NCBI RefSeq assembly: GCF_000956465.1
Contig: NZ_JYJA01000041.1
Location: 62,001 to 126,000, forward strand
Source: Microbacterium trichothecenolyticum
GTDB taxonomy: Bacteria > Actinomycetota > Actinomycetes > Actinomycetales > Microbacteriaceae
Direction of reading: 5' to 3'
Length of the DNA: 64,000 nucleotides
Made by a program: the position numbers and the translations under genes. This document shows positions 1 through 6,778 of this stretch, one piece after another. Position 1 is the stretch's first letter; each line of letters opens with the position of its first letter. Under the pieces are notes generated by a model. It was not told the origin of the DNA. It ran no database searches and saw nothing but the letters and a program-made list of their open reading frames with translations.

Positions 1-20
1 ACGGTGAAGTACTCAGTCAT
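1..20 (-). CDS. 5' end of a gene running off the left edge, possibly an SRPBCC/AHSA1 protein
   Basis: An ATG at 20-18 on the minus strand opens a frame reading M-T-E-Y-F-T and leaves the window. It overlaps the end of the ArsR gene by 8 bases, which suggests translational coupling. ArsR regulators of this kind are very often followed by an SRPBCC (AHSA1-like) domain protein, so that is the likely product. Only six codons are visible, so the identity is inferred from context alone. Confidence 0.4.
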
Positions 21-402
21 GGTCGTTCTCCTTCTCAGTGGGTGCGGCGGGGCCGCCGGTCGGTGTCGTGCGGGGAGCGCCCAGCTGCTGCAGGGCGTTG
101 AGGTACTGCTCGAGGGCGCCGAGGCTGTCCTCCCAGAACTGCGCATAGCCCCCGATCCAGACGGATGCTGCCGCCAGGGGTCGCGCGTCGAGCCGGGCCG
201 GTCGGTACTGGGCGTTTCGGCCACGGGTCACGAGCCCCGCTCCCTCGAGGACGCGGAGGTGCTTCGACACGGCGGCGAACGTCATGTCGAACGGCTCGGC
301 GAGCTCCCCCACCGTCGCCTCGCCCTGGCTCAGCCGCGCGAGCATCGCGCGACGAGTGGGGTCGGCGAGTGCCGCGAAGGTGCGGCTCAGTGCGTCGGTC
401 AT
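13..402 (-). CDS. ArsR-family winged-helix transcriptional regulator
   Basis: The 129-residue protein opens with a winged-helix domain (about residues 5-80). Its features are the LADPTRRAMLARL start of the ArsR fold, a recognition helix around FDMTFAAVSKHLRVLEGAGLV, and a wing ending in RNAQYRP. A C-terminal helix with W-I-G-G-Y-x-x-F-W-E-D-S-L is typical of ArsR members paired with SRPBCC proteins. No cysteine metal-binding motif is visible, so metal sensing is unlikely. I chose the ATG at 402 because AGGAGG lies 4 bases upstream (407-412); a TTG further upstream lacks such a site. A dyad just upstream (414-450) could be its own operator. The gene overlaps the next one leftwards by 8 bases. 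Confidence 0.88.
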   Translation of the reverse strand: MTDALSRTFAALADPTRRAMLARLSQGEATVGELAEPFDMTFAAVSKHLRVLEGAGLVTRGRNAQYRPARLDARPLAAASVWIGGYAQFWEDSLGALEQYLNALQQLGAPRTTPTGGPAAPTEKENDHD

Positions 403-413
403 CTCGCCTCCTG

Positions 414-450
414 TATTCAACTATTCGGTACTGTACTACTCGGTTGAATA
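414..450. promoter_or_regulatory. candidate ArsR operator dyad
   Basis: Arms TATTCAAC (414-421) and GTTGAATA (443-450) are exact inverted repeats. An inner GTAC-T-GTAC (428-436) shares the same centre at base 432. The dyad lies between the divergent ArsR and RibD-like genes, immediately upstream of the ArsR ribosome-binding site, where autoregulation is expected. Binding by the ArsR protein is inferred. Confidence 0.5.
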
Positions 451-480
451 TGTCGTAAAGCCTTTGTCCGAGATGCGCGC

Positions 481-486
481 TACGGT
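481..486 (+). promoter_or_regulatory. -10 box of a likely leaderless promoter (RibD-like reductase)
   Basis: TACGGT fits the TANNNT form of actinobacterial -10 boxes. It ends 6 bases before the ATG at 493, so transcription would start at or next to the start codon. No ribosome-binding site is present, which agrees. Confidence 0.45.
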
Positions 487-492
487 GACCGC

Positions 493-1062
493 ATGCCTCG
501 CGTCGTCTTCTACACCGCCACCACGCTCAACGGCTTCCTCGCCGACGAGCACGACTCATTGGAGTGGCTCTTCGCCGCACCGGGCGGCGAGGGTGGCGAC
601 GACGACTTCCAGCGGTTCCTGGCGGGCATCGGCGTGCTGGTGCAGGGTTCGTCGACCTACCGGTGGGTGCTCGAGCACGAGGACCTCGTCGCGCACCCCG
701 AGAAGTGGCCGTCCTACTACGGCGACCGCCCCACCTGGGTGTTCACGAGCAAGCAGCAGCCCGTGGTCGCGGGCGTCGACATCCGGTTCGTCTCCGGCGA
801 CGTCCGCGAGGCGTGGCCGCAGATCCGCGATTCGGCGGGCGATGGCGATGTGTGGATCGTCGGCGGCGGCGACCTCGCCGGCCAGTTCGCCGACGCGGGC
901 CTCCTCGACGAGATCCGCGTCTCGATCGCGCCCGCCACGCTGCCGTCGGGCAAGCCGCTCCTCCCCCGCAGCATCGGTGCCGACCGGCTGCGGCTCACCG
1001 CGGTGCGGCAGGCAGGTGCCTTCGCCGAACTCACCTACGCGGTGACCGGTGGCGCCGAATGA
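493..1062 (+). CDS. dihydrofolate-reductase-family protein (RibD C-terminal-like)
   Basis: The 189-residue protein matches the RibD C-terminal/DHFR-like family of NADPH-dependent reductases. It starts with the strand R-V-V-F-Y-T-A-T-T-L-N-G-F-L-A and has a central Y-R-W-V-L-E segment. Near the end is the nucleotide-binding stretch V-W-I-V-G-G-G-D-L-A-G-Q-F. The family includes many uncharacterised reductases in actinobacteria, and a true folate or riboflavin role cannot be claimed. The gene is divergent from the ArsR gene, so the regulator may control it. Its stop lies 4 bases from the stop of the convergent SGNH hydrolase gene. Confidence 0.85.
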   Translation: MPRVVFYTATTLNGFLADEHDSLEWLFAAPGGEGGDDDFQRFLAGIGVLVQGSSTYRWVLEHEDLVAHPEKWPSYYGDRPTWVFTSKQQPVVAGVDIRFVSGDVREAWPQIRDSAGDGDVWIVGGGDLAGQFADAGLLDEIRVSIAPATLPSGKPLLPRSIGADRLRLTAVRQAGAFAELTYAVTGGAE

Positions 1063-1066
1063 GCGC

Positions 1067-1828
1067 CTACCAGCCGGCCGGGGCGATCTCGGTCCACTGA
1101 CCGAATTTCGGTTCGCGGCCGTCGCCGGATGACGTCCCCGTCAGCCGCCGCCGCACCCACGGGCCGACGTGCTCGCGGTAGTAGGCCGCGCCACGGGGTC
1201 CCATCGGGGGCAGTGGCGGCTGTGACCACCACTCCGGCACCGGCTCGACACCGAGCGAGCTCAGCACGCGCGCGGCGACGCGATGGTGTCCGCGTGCGTT
1301 CATGTGCAGGCGGTCCTCGGACCAGTAGGGCGGCGTGGCCAGCTCCTCGTCGAACCAGTTGTACGCCTGCACGACGTCGGTGCGCGCGGCGAGGCGTGCC
1401 TCGACGGCGTACGACAGAAGGTCGCCGCGTCGCTGGATCACGCGCTTCAGCGGCAGCTGGGCCGTCGGATTCGCCCCCGAGAGCACGATGAGCTGGACAC
1501 CCTCCTCGTCGCAGCGGCGCAGCACCGTCTCGAAGGCCGCGAGTACCTGAGCGACGCTGGTGCGCGGACGCAGCATGTCGTTGCCGCCGCCGTTGAACGA
1601 CAGGTGCGTCGGCTTGAGCGCGAGCGCCGGCTCGAGCTGCTGCTCGACGATCGGCCAGACGAGCTTGCCGCGGATCGCGAGGTTCGCGTACTCGACCGGC
1701 TGATCGGTGGCGTTCGCCCAGCCCTGCGCCACGAGGTCGGCCCAGCCGCGCACGTGTCCGTCGGGGAGCTCGTCGCCCACACCCTCGGTGAAGGAGTCGC
1801 CGATCGCGACGTATCGAACGGATGCCAC
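1067..1828 (-). CDS. SGNH/GDSL-type hydrolase
   Basis: This 253-residue protein is a GDSL/SGNH esterase-lipase. Block I is the nucleophile motif Y-V-A-I-G-D-S-F-T-E-G near residue 10. The block III oxyanion Asn is in S-F-N-G-G-G-N-D-M near residue 80. Block V supplies the Asp and His of the triad in D-R-L-H-M-N-A-R-G-H-H near residue 175. No signal peptide is visible, so the enzyme is probably cytoplasmic; the substrate is unknown. The GTG start at 1828 is preceded by TAGGCT 7 bases upstream. The MFS gene lies 42 bases upstream on the same strand. Confidence 0.88.
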   Translation of the reverse strand: MASVRYVAIGDSFTEGVGDELPDGHVRGWADLVAQGWANATDQPVEYANLAIRGKLVWPIVEQQLEPALALKPTHLSFNGGGNDMLRPRTSVAQVLAAFETVLRRCDEEGVQLIVLSGANPTAQLPLKRVIQRRGDLLSYAVEARLAARTDVVQAYNWFDEELATPPYWSEDRLHMNARGHHRVAARVLSSLGVEPVPEWWSQPPLPPMGPRGAAYYREHVGPWVRRRLTGTSSGDGREPKFGQWTEIAPAGW

Positions 1829-1835
1829 GGGCTCA

Positions 1836-1841
1836 AGCCTA
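1836..1841 (-). promoter_or_regulatory. -10 box of a likely leaderless promoter (SGNH hydrolase)
   Basis: TAGGCT on the minus strand ends 7 bases before the GTG at 1828. No Shine-Dalgarno sequence is present. The same TAGGCT box precedes the DUF885 gene and polA. Confidence 0.45.
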
Positions 1842-1870
1842 CGTCCGGCTCGACGTGCGACCGGCCGGCG

Positions 1871-3223
1871 TCACCGGTCGTCGAGCGCGACGCCGCGCCG
1901 ATCCACGAGTCCCCAGGCCGCCGCCGCTGCCACCGCGAAGAAGACCGCGAACACCACGAACAGCACGGGTGCGCCGCCGGCGAAGAGCAGCGGAGGTACG
2001 ACCAGCGGCGCCACGATCGACGCGATCCGCCCGACGCCGGCCGCCCAGCCCGAGCCTGTCGCGCGCAGCGACGTCGGGTACATCTCTGGGGTCACCGCAT
2101 ACAGTGCACCCCACGCGCCGAGGTTGAAGAACGACAGCGCCATACCGGCCGCGATGACGGCGCCTGCTCCGGTGGCGGTGCCGAAGAAGATCGCCGACAC
2201 CGCCGAACCCACGAGGAAGACCGAGAGCGTCGCCCGGCGCCCCCACACCTCGATCAGCCACGCCGCCACCGCGTAGCCGGGCAGCTGTGCGAGCGTGATG
2301 ATCAGGGTGAAGCCGAACGACCGCACGAGGTCGTACCCCTGCGCCACGAGGATCGACGGGATCCAGATGAACGCGCCGTAGTACGAGAAGTTGACGCAGA
2401 ACCACACCAGCCACAGGCAGGCCGTGCGGACGCGGAACTCGGCCGACCACAGACTGCCAAGTCGCTGCCCTAGCGACGTCGCGGCGGCAGGAGGAACCGC
2501 CGGCCGCCCCGACGCGGGTGCCGCTGCGGCGCCGGCGGCAGCCTCGAACGTGCGCACGACCGACTCCGCCTGACTGAAGCGCCCGCGCCGCTCGAGCCAG
2601 CGCGCCGACTCGGGAAGGCCCCAGCGCACGATGAGCGCGTACGCCGCGGGTATCGCGCCGAGCGCGAACGCCCAGCGCCAGCCGTTCTCCGATGCGGGGA
2701 TCACGAAGTAGCCGACGAGCGCGGCCAGGGTCCACCCCACGGCCCAGAAGGCCTCGAGGATCACGATCAGGCGCCCCCGCATGCGCGCGGGAGCGAACTC
2801 GCTCACATAGGTGCTCGCGACCGGCAGCTCGGCGCCCAGCCCCAGCCCCACGAGGAACCGCAGCACCAGGAGTGCGGCGAGGCCGCCCACGAGCGCGCTC
2901 GCACCCGTTGCGACCCCGTACACGAGGAGGGTCAGCGCGAACACCTGGCGGCGCCCGAACCGATCCGCGAGGAGTCCGCCCACGCTCGCACCGATCGCCA
3001 TGCCCACGAACCCGACCGAGGCGATCCAGCTCGCCTCGATCGGCGTCAGACTCCACTGCGCTGCGAGCGCCGCGATGATGAAGGAGATGAGCCCGACGTC
3101 CATCGCGTCCAGCGCCCACCCGATCCCCGATCCGGTGAGCACGCGCAGGTGCGTGCGGGTGAACGGCAGGCGGTCGAGACGCTGCGAGAGCGTCGACGAC
3201 GCGCGGGTTGCGGCATCCGTCAT
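1871..3223 (-). CDS. MFS transporter (sugar/organic acid:proton symporter type)
   Basis: The 450-residue protein has about 12 hydrophobic segments. The MFS signature G-G-L-L-A-D-R-F-G-R-R-Q lies between helices 2 and 3. Helix 1 carries G-W-A-L-D-A-M-D, an acidic motif seen in symporters of the sugar and aromatic-acid type, and P-E-S-A-R-W-L lies at the central loop. It acts in the cytoplasmic membrane; the substrate cannot be read from the sequence. The ATG at 3223 lies 6 bases after TAGCAT, so leaderless translation is likely. A C-terminal basic tail follows the last helix. Confidence 0.88.
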   Translation of the reverse strand: MTDAATRASSTLSQRLDRLPFTRTHLRVLTGSGIGWALDAMDVGLISFIIAALAAQWSLTPIEASWIASVGFVGMAIGASVGGLLADRFGRRQVFALTLLVYGVATGASALVGGLAALLVLRFLVGLGLGAELPVASTYVSEFAPARMRGRLIVILEAFWAVGWTLAALVGYFVIPASENGWRWAFALGAIPAAYALIVRWGLPESARWLERRGRFSQAESVVRTFEAAAGAAAAPASGRPAVPPAAATSLGQRLGSLWSAEFRVRTACLWLVWFCVNFSYYGAFIWIPSILVAQGYDLVRSFGFTLIITLAQLPGYAVAAWLIEVWGRRATLSVFLVGSAVSAIFFGTATGAGAVIAAGMALSFFNLGAWGALYAVTPEMYPTSLRATGSGWAAGVGRIASIVAPLVVPPLLFAGGAPVLFVVFAVFFAVAAAAAWGLVDRRGVALDDR

Positions 3224-3229
3224 AGCGTC

Positions 3230-3235
3230 ATGCTA
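3230..3235 (-). promoter_or_regulatory. -10 box of a likely leaderless promoter (MFS transporter)
   Basis: TAGCAT on the minus strand ends 6 bases before the ATG at 3223, with no ribosome-binding site between. Confidence 0.45.
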
Positions 3236-3259
3236 CGGATGCCGGAACCCGCGCGGGGC

Positions 3260-4303
3260 TCACGACAGCATGTCGCGCACGCGAGGGGCGACCTCGGTGC
3301 CGAACAGCTCGATCGAGCGCATCATCTTCTCGTGCGACAGCGTGCCGGTCGAGAACTTCATGTCGAATCGGGATGCGCCGAGAGTCCGCACAGTGTCGGC
3401 GATCTTGCGGGCGACGGTCTCGGGCGAGCCCACGTACAGCGCGCCCTCGGGCCCGACGTCGTGCTGGAAGCGAAGACGGTTGTACGTCGGCCAGCCGCGT
3501 TCGCGGCCGATCGAGTTGTTCATCGCCTCGAAGCCCTCGTACGCCTCGTCCCACGCCTGCTGATCCGTCTCGGCGACGTGGCCCGGCGAGTGCACCCCGA
3601 CCGGCAGCTGCGGCTGCTCGAAAGTCTCGAGCGACCGGCGGTACAGCTCCGCGAAAGGCGCGAAGCGCCCTGCAGGACCGCCGATGATCGCGAGCATGAG
3701 GCCGTACCCGTAGCGTGCGGCCCGCACCGCCGACTCCGGGGTGCCGCCCACGCCGACCCACGCGCGCAGGCCGGCCTCGGTCTTGGGGAACACGTCGGCG
3801 GCGTCGAGGGATGCCCGCAGCGTCCCGTTCCACGTGACGGGCTTCTCGGTCAGCAGGTGCGAGAAGAGGTCGAGCTTCTCGTCGAACAGCGTCTCGTAGT
3901 CGCGCAGGTCGTAGCCGAACAGCGGGAACGACTCGATGAACGACCCGCGGCCGAGGATGACTTCGGCGCGACCGTTCGAGATCGCGTCCAGGGTCGCGAA
4001 CCGCTCGAAGACGCGCACCGGGTCATCGCTCGAGAGCACGGTGACAGCGGTTCCCAGGTGGATGCGCTCCGTGCGCGCCGCCGCGGCGGCGAGCACGATC
4101 TCGGGGCTGGACACTGCGAACTCGCGGCGGTGGTGCTCCCCCACGCCGAAGAACGACAGTCCGACGCGATCGGCCAGCACGGCCTGCTCGACGACATTGC
4201 GGATCGTCTGCGCGCCGCTGATCAGCTCCCCGGAGGGGTCGCGGGTCACGTCGCCGAAGGTGTCGAGTCCGAGCTCGATCGTGGCGGGATCGATAGAGGT
4301 CAT
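3260..4303 (-). CDS. LLM-class flavin-dependent oxidoreductase
   Basis: The 347-residue protein is a luciferase-like monooxygenase-family TIM barrel that would use FMN or F420. Family features are G-L-S-F-F-G-V-G-E-H-H-R-R-E-F around residue 48, I-H-L-G-T-A-V-T-V-L-S-S-D-D-P around residue 80, and G-R-A-E-V-I-L-G-R-G around residue 110. The substrate is not evident. I chose the ATG at 4303 because AGAAGGAGA sits 7 bases upstream; the open frame continues to 4804 but would overlap the divergent phosphoribosyltransferase gene. The MFS gene starts 36 bases downstream and may be co-transcribed. Confidence 0.88.
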   Translation of the reverse strand: MTSIDPATIELGLDTFGDVTRDPSGELISGAQTIRNVVEQAVLADRVGLSFFGVGEHHRREFAVSSPEIVLAAAAARTERIHLGTAVTVLSSDDPVRVFERFATLDAISNGRAEVILGRGSFIESFPLFGYDLRDYETLFDEKLDLFSHLLTEKPVTWNGTLRASLDAADVFPKTEAGLRAWVGVGGTPESAVRAARYGYGLMLAIIGGPAGRFAPFAELYRRSLETFEQPQLPVGVHSPGHVAETDQQAWDEAYEGFEAMNNSIGRERGWPTYNRLRFQHDVGPEGALYVGSPETVARKIADTVRTLGASRFDMKFSTGTLSHEKMMRSIELFGTEVAPRVRDMLS

Positions 4304-4382
4304 GTGTGCTTCTCCTTCTATGCGCTTGCATGAACCGGCGGAGCGGGCCGGGCATTCCCGAGACGTCCGGACCCCGCGAGCG

Positions 4383-4388
4383 TAGCGT
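4383..4388 (+). promoter_or_regulatory. -10 box of a likely leaderless promoter (phosphoribosyltransferase)
   Basis: TAGCGT ends 6 bases before the ATG at 4395. GGAGGC fills the space but is too close to the ATG to act as a normal ribosome-binding site. Confidence 0.42.
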
Positions 4389-4394
4389 GGAGGC

Positions 4395-5024
4395 ATGATC
4401 CCCTTCGCGGATCGCCGGTCCGCCGGGCGCGAGCTCGCCGCAGAGCTCGAACGATGGCGGGGTACGGATGCCGTGGTCCTCGGCATCCCCCGGGGCGGCG
4501 TCGTGGTCGCCGCGGCGGTCGCCGACGCGCTCGCACTCGAGCTCGACGCGGTCGTCGTGCGCAAGCTCGGCGCCTCGGGCCACGAGGAATACGCCGTGGG
4601 CGCGATCGCGGACGGGGTGCGTATCGTCACGCCCGGCGCGATGCGGTGGGCGGGCATGTCCTCGCGCGATCTCGAGCGCGTCGAGGCCGTGGAGCGCGAC
4701 GAGCTGGCACGGCGGACGGATGCCTTCGGCTCGGCGTCCGTGGAGCTGTCGGGGCGGACCGCGATCGTCGTGGACGACGGCGTGGCCACCGGCGCGACCG
4801 CCATCGCGGCGTGCCGCGCTCTTCGTGCCCGCGACCCGGAGCAGATCGTGCTGGCAGTTCCTGTCGCGCCGGAGCAGTGGGAGCCGCCGGCCGACGCCGT
4901 CGATGTGTTCGTGTGCCCGTATCGCGAAGCCGACTTCTGGGCGGTGGGCCAGTACTACGACGACTTCCGCCAGACGACGGACGCCGAGGTCGTGGCGCTG
5001 CTGCGCCACGACCCCGGCGCCTGA
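4395..5024 (+). CDS. phosphoribosyltransferase-domain protein
   Basis: The 209-residue protein has the PRPP-binding motif A-I-V-V-D-D-G-V-A-T-G-A-T near residue 125 and an N-terminal L-G-I-P-R-G-G-V-V-V loop near residue 28, both standard for type I phosphoribosyltransferases. This short free-standing type is common in actinobacteria and its acceptor is unknown. It is not PyrR, which is encoded at 47138. Its stop codon is directly followed, with no base between, by the stop codon of the convergent DUF885 gene. Confidence 0.85.
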   Translation: MIPFADRRSAGRELAAELERWRGTDAVVLGIPRGGVVVAAAVADALALELDAVVVRKLGASGHEEYAVGAIADGVRIVTPGAMRWAGMSSRDLERVEAVERDELARRTDAFGSASVELSGRTAIVVDDGVATGATAIAACRALRARDPEQIVLAVPVAPEQWEPPADAVDVFVCPYREADFWAVGQYYDDFRQTTDAEVVALLRHDPGA

Positions 5025-6698
5025 TCAGCGCGAGAGCGCGGAGCGCAGCGTGTCGAGTCCGACACCGCCGAGGTCGAGCGCGCGCTTGTGGAACTGCTTG
5101 ATCGAGAAGGCGTCGCCCTCGCGCTCGGCGACCTCGTCGCGCAGCTGCTCCCAGATGCGCTGGCCGACCTTGTACGACGGCGCCTGACCCGGCCAGCCGA
5201 GGTAGCGGTTGACCTCGAACTTCACGAACTCGTCCGGCATGTTGACGTTGCGCAGCATGAACTCGAGCGCGAAGTCGGCGTCCCACGGACCCTGCCCGTC
5301 GGGACGCGGCTTCTCGAGGTGCACGCCGATGTCGAGCACGACGCGGGCGGCGCGCATGCGCTGACCGTCGAGCATGCCGAGGCGGTCGGCGGGATCGGAC
5401 AGGTAGCCGAGCTGCTCCATCAGGCGCTCCGCGTAGAGCGCCCAGCCTTCGGCGTGGCCCGACGTGCCACCGAGAAGGCGGCGGTAGGTGTTCAGCTGCG
5501 CGCGGTTGTAGACCGCCTGGGCGATCTGGAGGTGGTGGCCCGGGACGCCCTCGTGGTACACCGTCGTGAGCTCGCGCCACGTGTCGAAGTCCTCGACGCC
5601 CTCGGGCACCGACCACCACATACGGCCGGGACGCGAGAAGTCGTCCGTCGGGCCGGTGTAGTAGATCCCGCCTTCCTTGGTGGGTGCGATCATGCACTCG
5701 AGCTTTCGGATCGGCTCGGCGATGTCGAAGTGGGTCTTGCCGAGCTCGGCGACGGCGCGGTCGCTGGTCTCCTGCATCCACTTCTGCAGCGCCTCGGTGC
5801 CGTAGAGCTTGCGGCTCGTGTCCTGCTCGAGGAACGCGACGGCCTCCTCGACCGATGCGCCGGCCTTGATCTCGTTCGCGATCGACTCCTGCTCGGCGAC
5901 CATGCGCGCGAGCTCCTCGACGCCCCACTCGTAGGTCTCGTCGAGGTCGATCGTGGCGCCGAGGAAGCGGCGCGAGTGCAGCGCGTACAGCTCGCGCCCG
6001 ACGGCGTCCTTCTCGGACGCGGCAGGGGCGAGCTCGCTCGTGAGGAATGCGGCCAGCTCGTCATACGCGACGCGAGCGGCGTTGGCGTTGTCGGCGAGGT
6101 CGCGTGCGAGGGAGGCGGGCAGCTGTCCCTCCTCAGGTGCGGCGTCGGCGGCGAAGCTTGCGAAGAAGCCGCTGTCGGCGGTGTAGCGGGCGACCTGCGT
6201 CGCCACCTCGGTGACCTGCCGGCGAGCCGGCACCACACCCTGCGCGATGCCCTCGCGGAGGGTCTCGATGTAACCGCCGACCGCCCCCGAGACGGCGCCG
6301 AGACGCTTCGCGATGACCGACCAGTCGTCGGCGGTCGCGGTGGGCATCAGGTCGAACGCGGAGCGGATGTTCTGCGCGTGGGAGGCGATCACGTTGAGGT
6401 CGCGGAGGTGCCACTTGGCGTCGTGCAGGTCGAGCTCCAGCTGGATCTCGCGAGAGAGGTCCTCCTTCGTCACGACGTCGACGTCGTCGTCGGCGGTCGC
6501 GGCATCGAGCGCGGCGAGGGTCTTGCGGCCCTCCTCGACAAGCCGTTCCTGGCCGGCCGGGCTGTAGTCGCCGAACCGGTCGTTGTACTCGGAACGACCG
6601 ATGTAGGTCGCGAGCGTCGGCTCGAGTTCGGCGAGGGTGTCGACCCACGCATCAGCGATCTTGTCGATCTGCGTGGGCGTGCGGGTTTCGTCTGTCAT
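5025..6698 (-). CDS. DUF885 family protein (probable zinc peptidase fold)
   Basis: The 557-residue protein matches DUF885, a family often described as M32-like peptidases. The hallmark T-V-Y-H-E-G-V-P-G-H-H-L-Q (near residue 375) resembles an HExxH-type zinc site with a second His. Length agrees with the family (about 550-600). No signal peptide or membrane helix is visible, so it is probably cytoplasmic. The ATG at 6698 sits 7 bases after TAGGCT. The open frame extends upstream to 6893, but that would run into the 3' end of polA. Enzymatic activity is inferred from the motif. Confidence 0.88.
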   Translation of the reverse strand: MTDETRTPTQIDKIADAWVDTLAELEPTLATYIGRSEYNDRFGDYSPAGQERLVEEGRKTLAALDAATADDDVDVVTKEDLSREIQLELDLHDAKWHLRDLNVIASHAQNIRSAFDLMPTATADDWSVIAKRLGAVSGAVGGYIETLREGIAQGVVPARRQVTEVATQVARYTADSGFFASFAADAAPEEGQLPASLARDLADNANAARVAYDELAAFLTSELAPAASEKDAVGRELYALHSRRFLGATIDLDETYEWGVEELARMVAEQESIANEIKAGASVEEAVAFLEQDTSRKLYGTEALQKWMQETSDRAVAELGKTHFDIAEPIRKLECMIAPTKEGGIYYTGPTDDFSRPGRMWWSVPEGVEDFDTWRELTTVYHEGVPGHHLQIAQAVYNRAQLNTYRRLLGGTSGHAEGWALYAERLMEQLGYLSDPADRLGMLDGQRMRAARVVLDIGVHLEKPRPDGQGPWDADFALEFMLRNVNMPDEFVKFEVNRYLGWPGQAPSYKVGQRIWEQLRDEVAEREGDAFSIKQFHKRALDLGGVGLDTLRSALSR

Positions 6699-6705
6699 AG
6701 CACCG

Positions 6706-6711
6706 AGCCTA
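6706..6711 (-). promoter_or_regulatory. -10 box of a likely leaderless promoter (DUF885 gene)
   Basis: TAGGCT on the minus strand ends 7 bases before the ATG at 6698. It lies in the 80-base gap after polA, so the DUF885 gene can be transcribed on its own. Confidence 0.45.
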
Positions 6712-6778
6712 GGCATGGGACGCGGTGCCGACAAACGAGAATCCCGGTGCCGTGAGCCCGCCGACGAGGATCGACGGA

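Noticed and set aside
4304..4804. Longer N-terminus of the LLM oxidoreductase
   Set aside because: The extra residues look non-coding, overlap the divergent phosphoribosyltransferase gene, and the ATG at 4303 has a strong ribosome-binding site.
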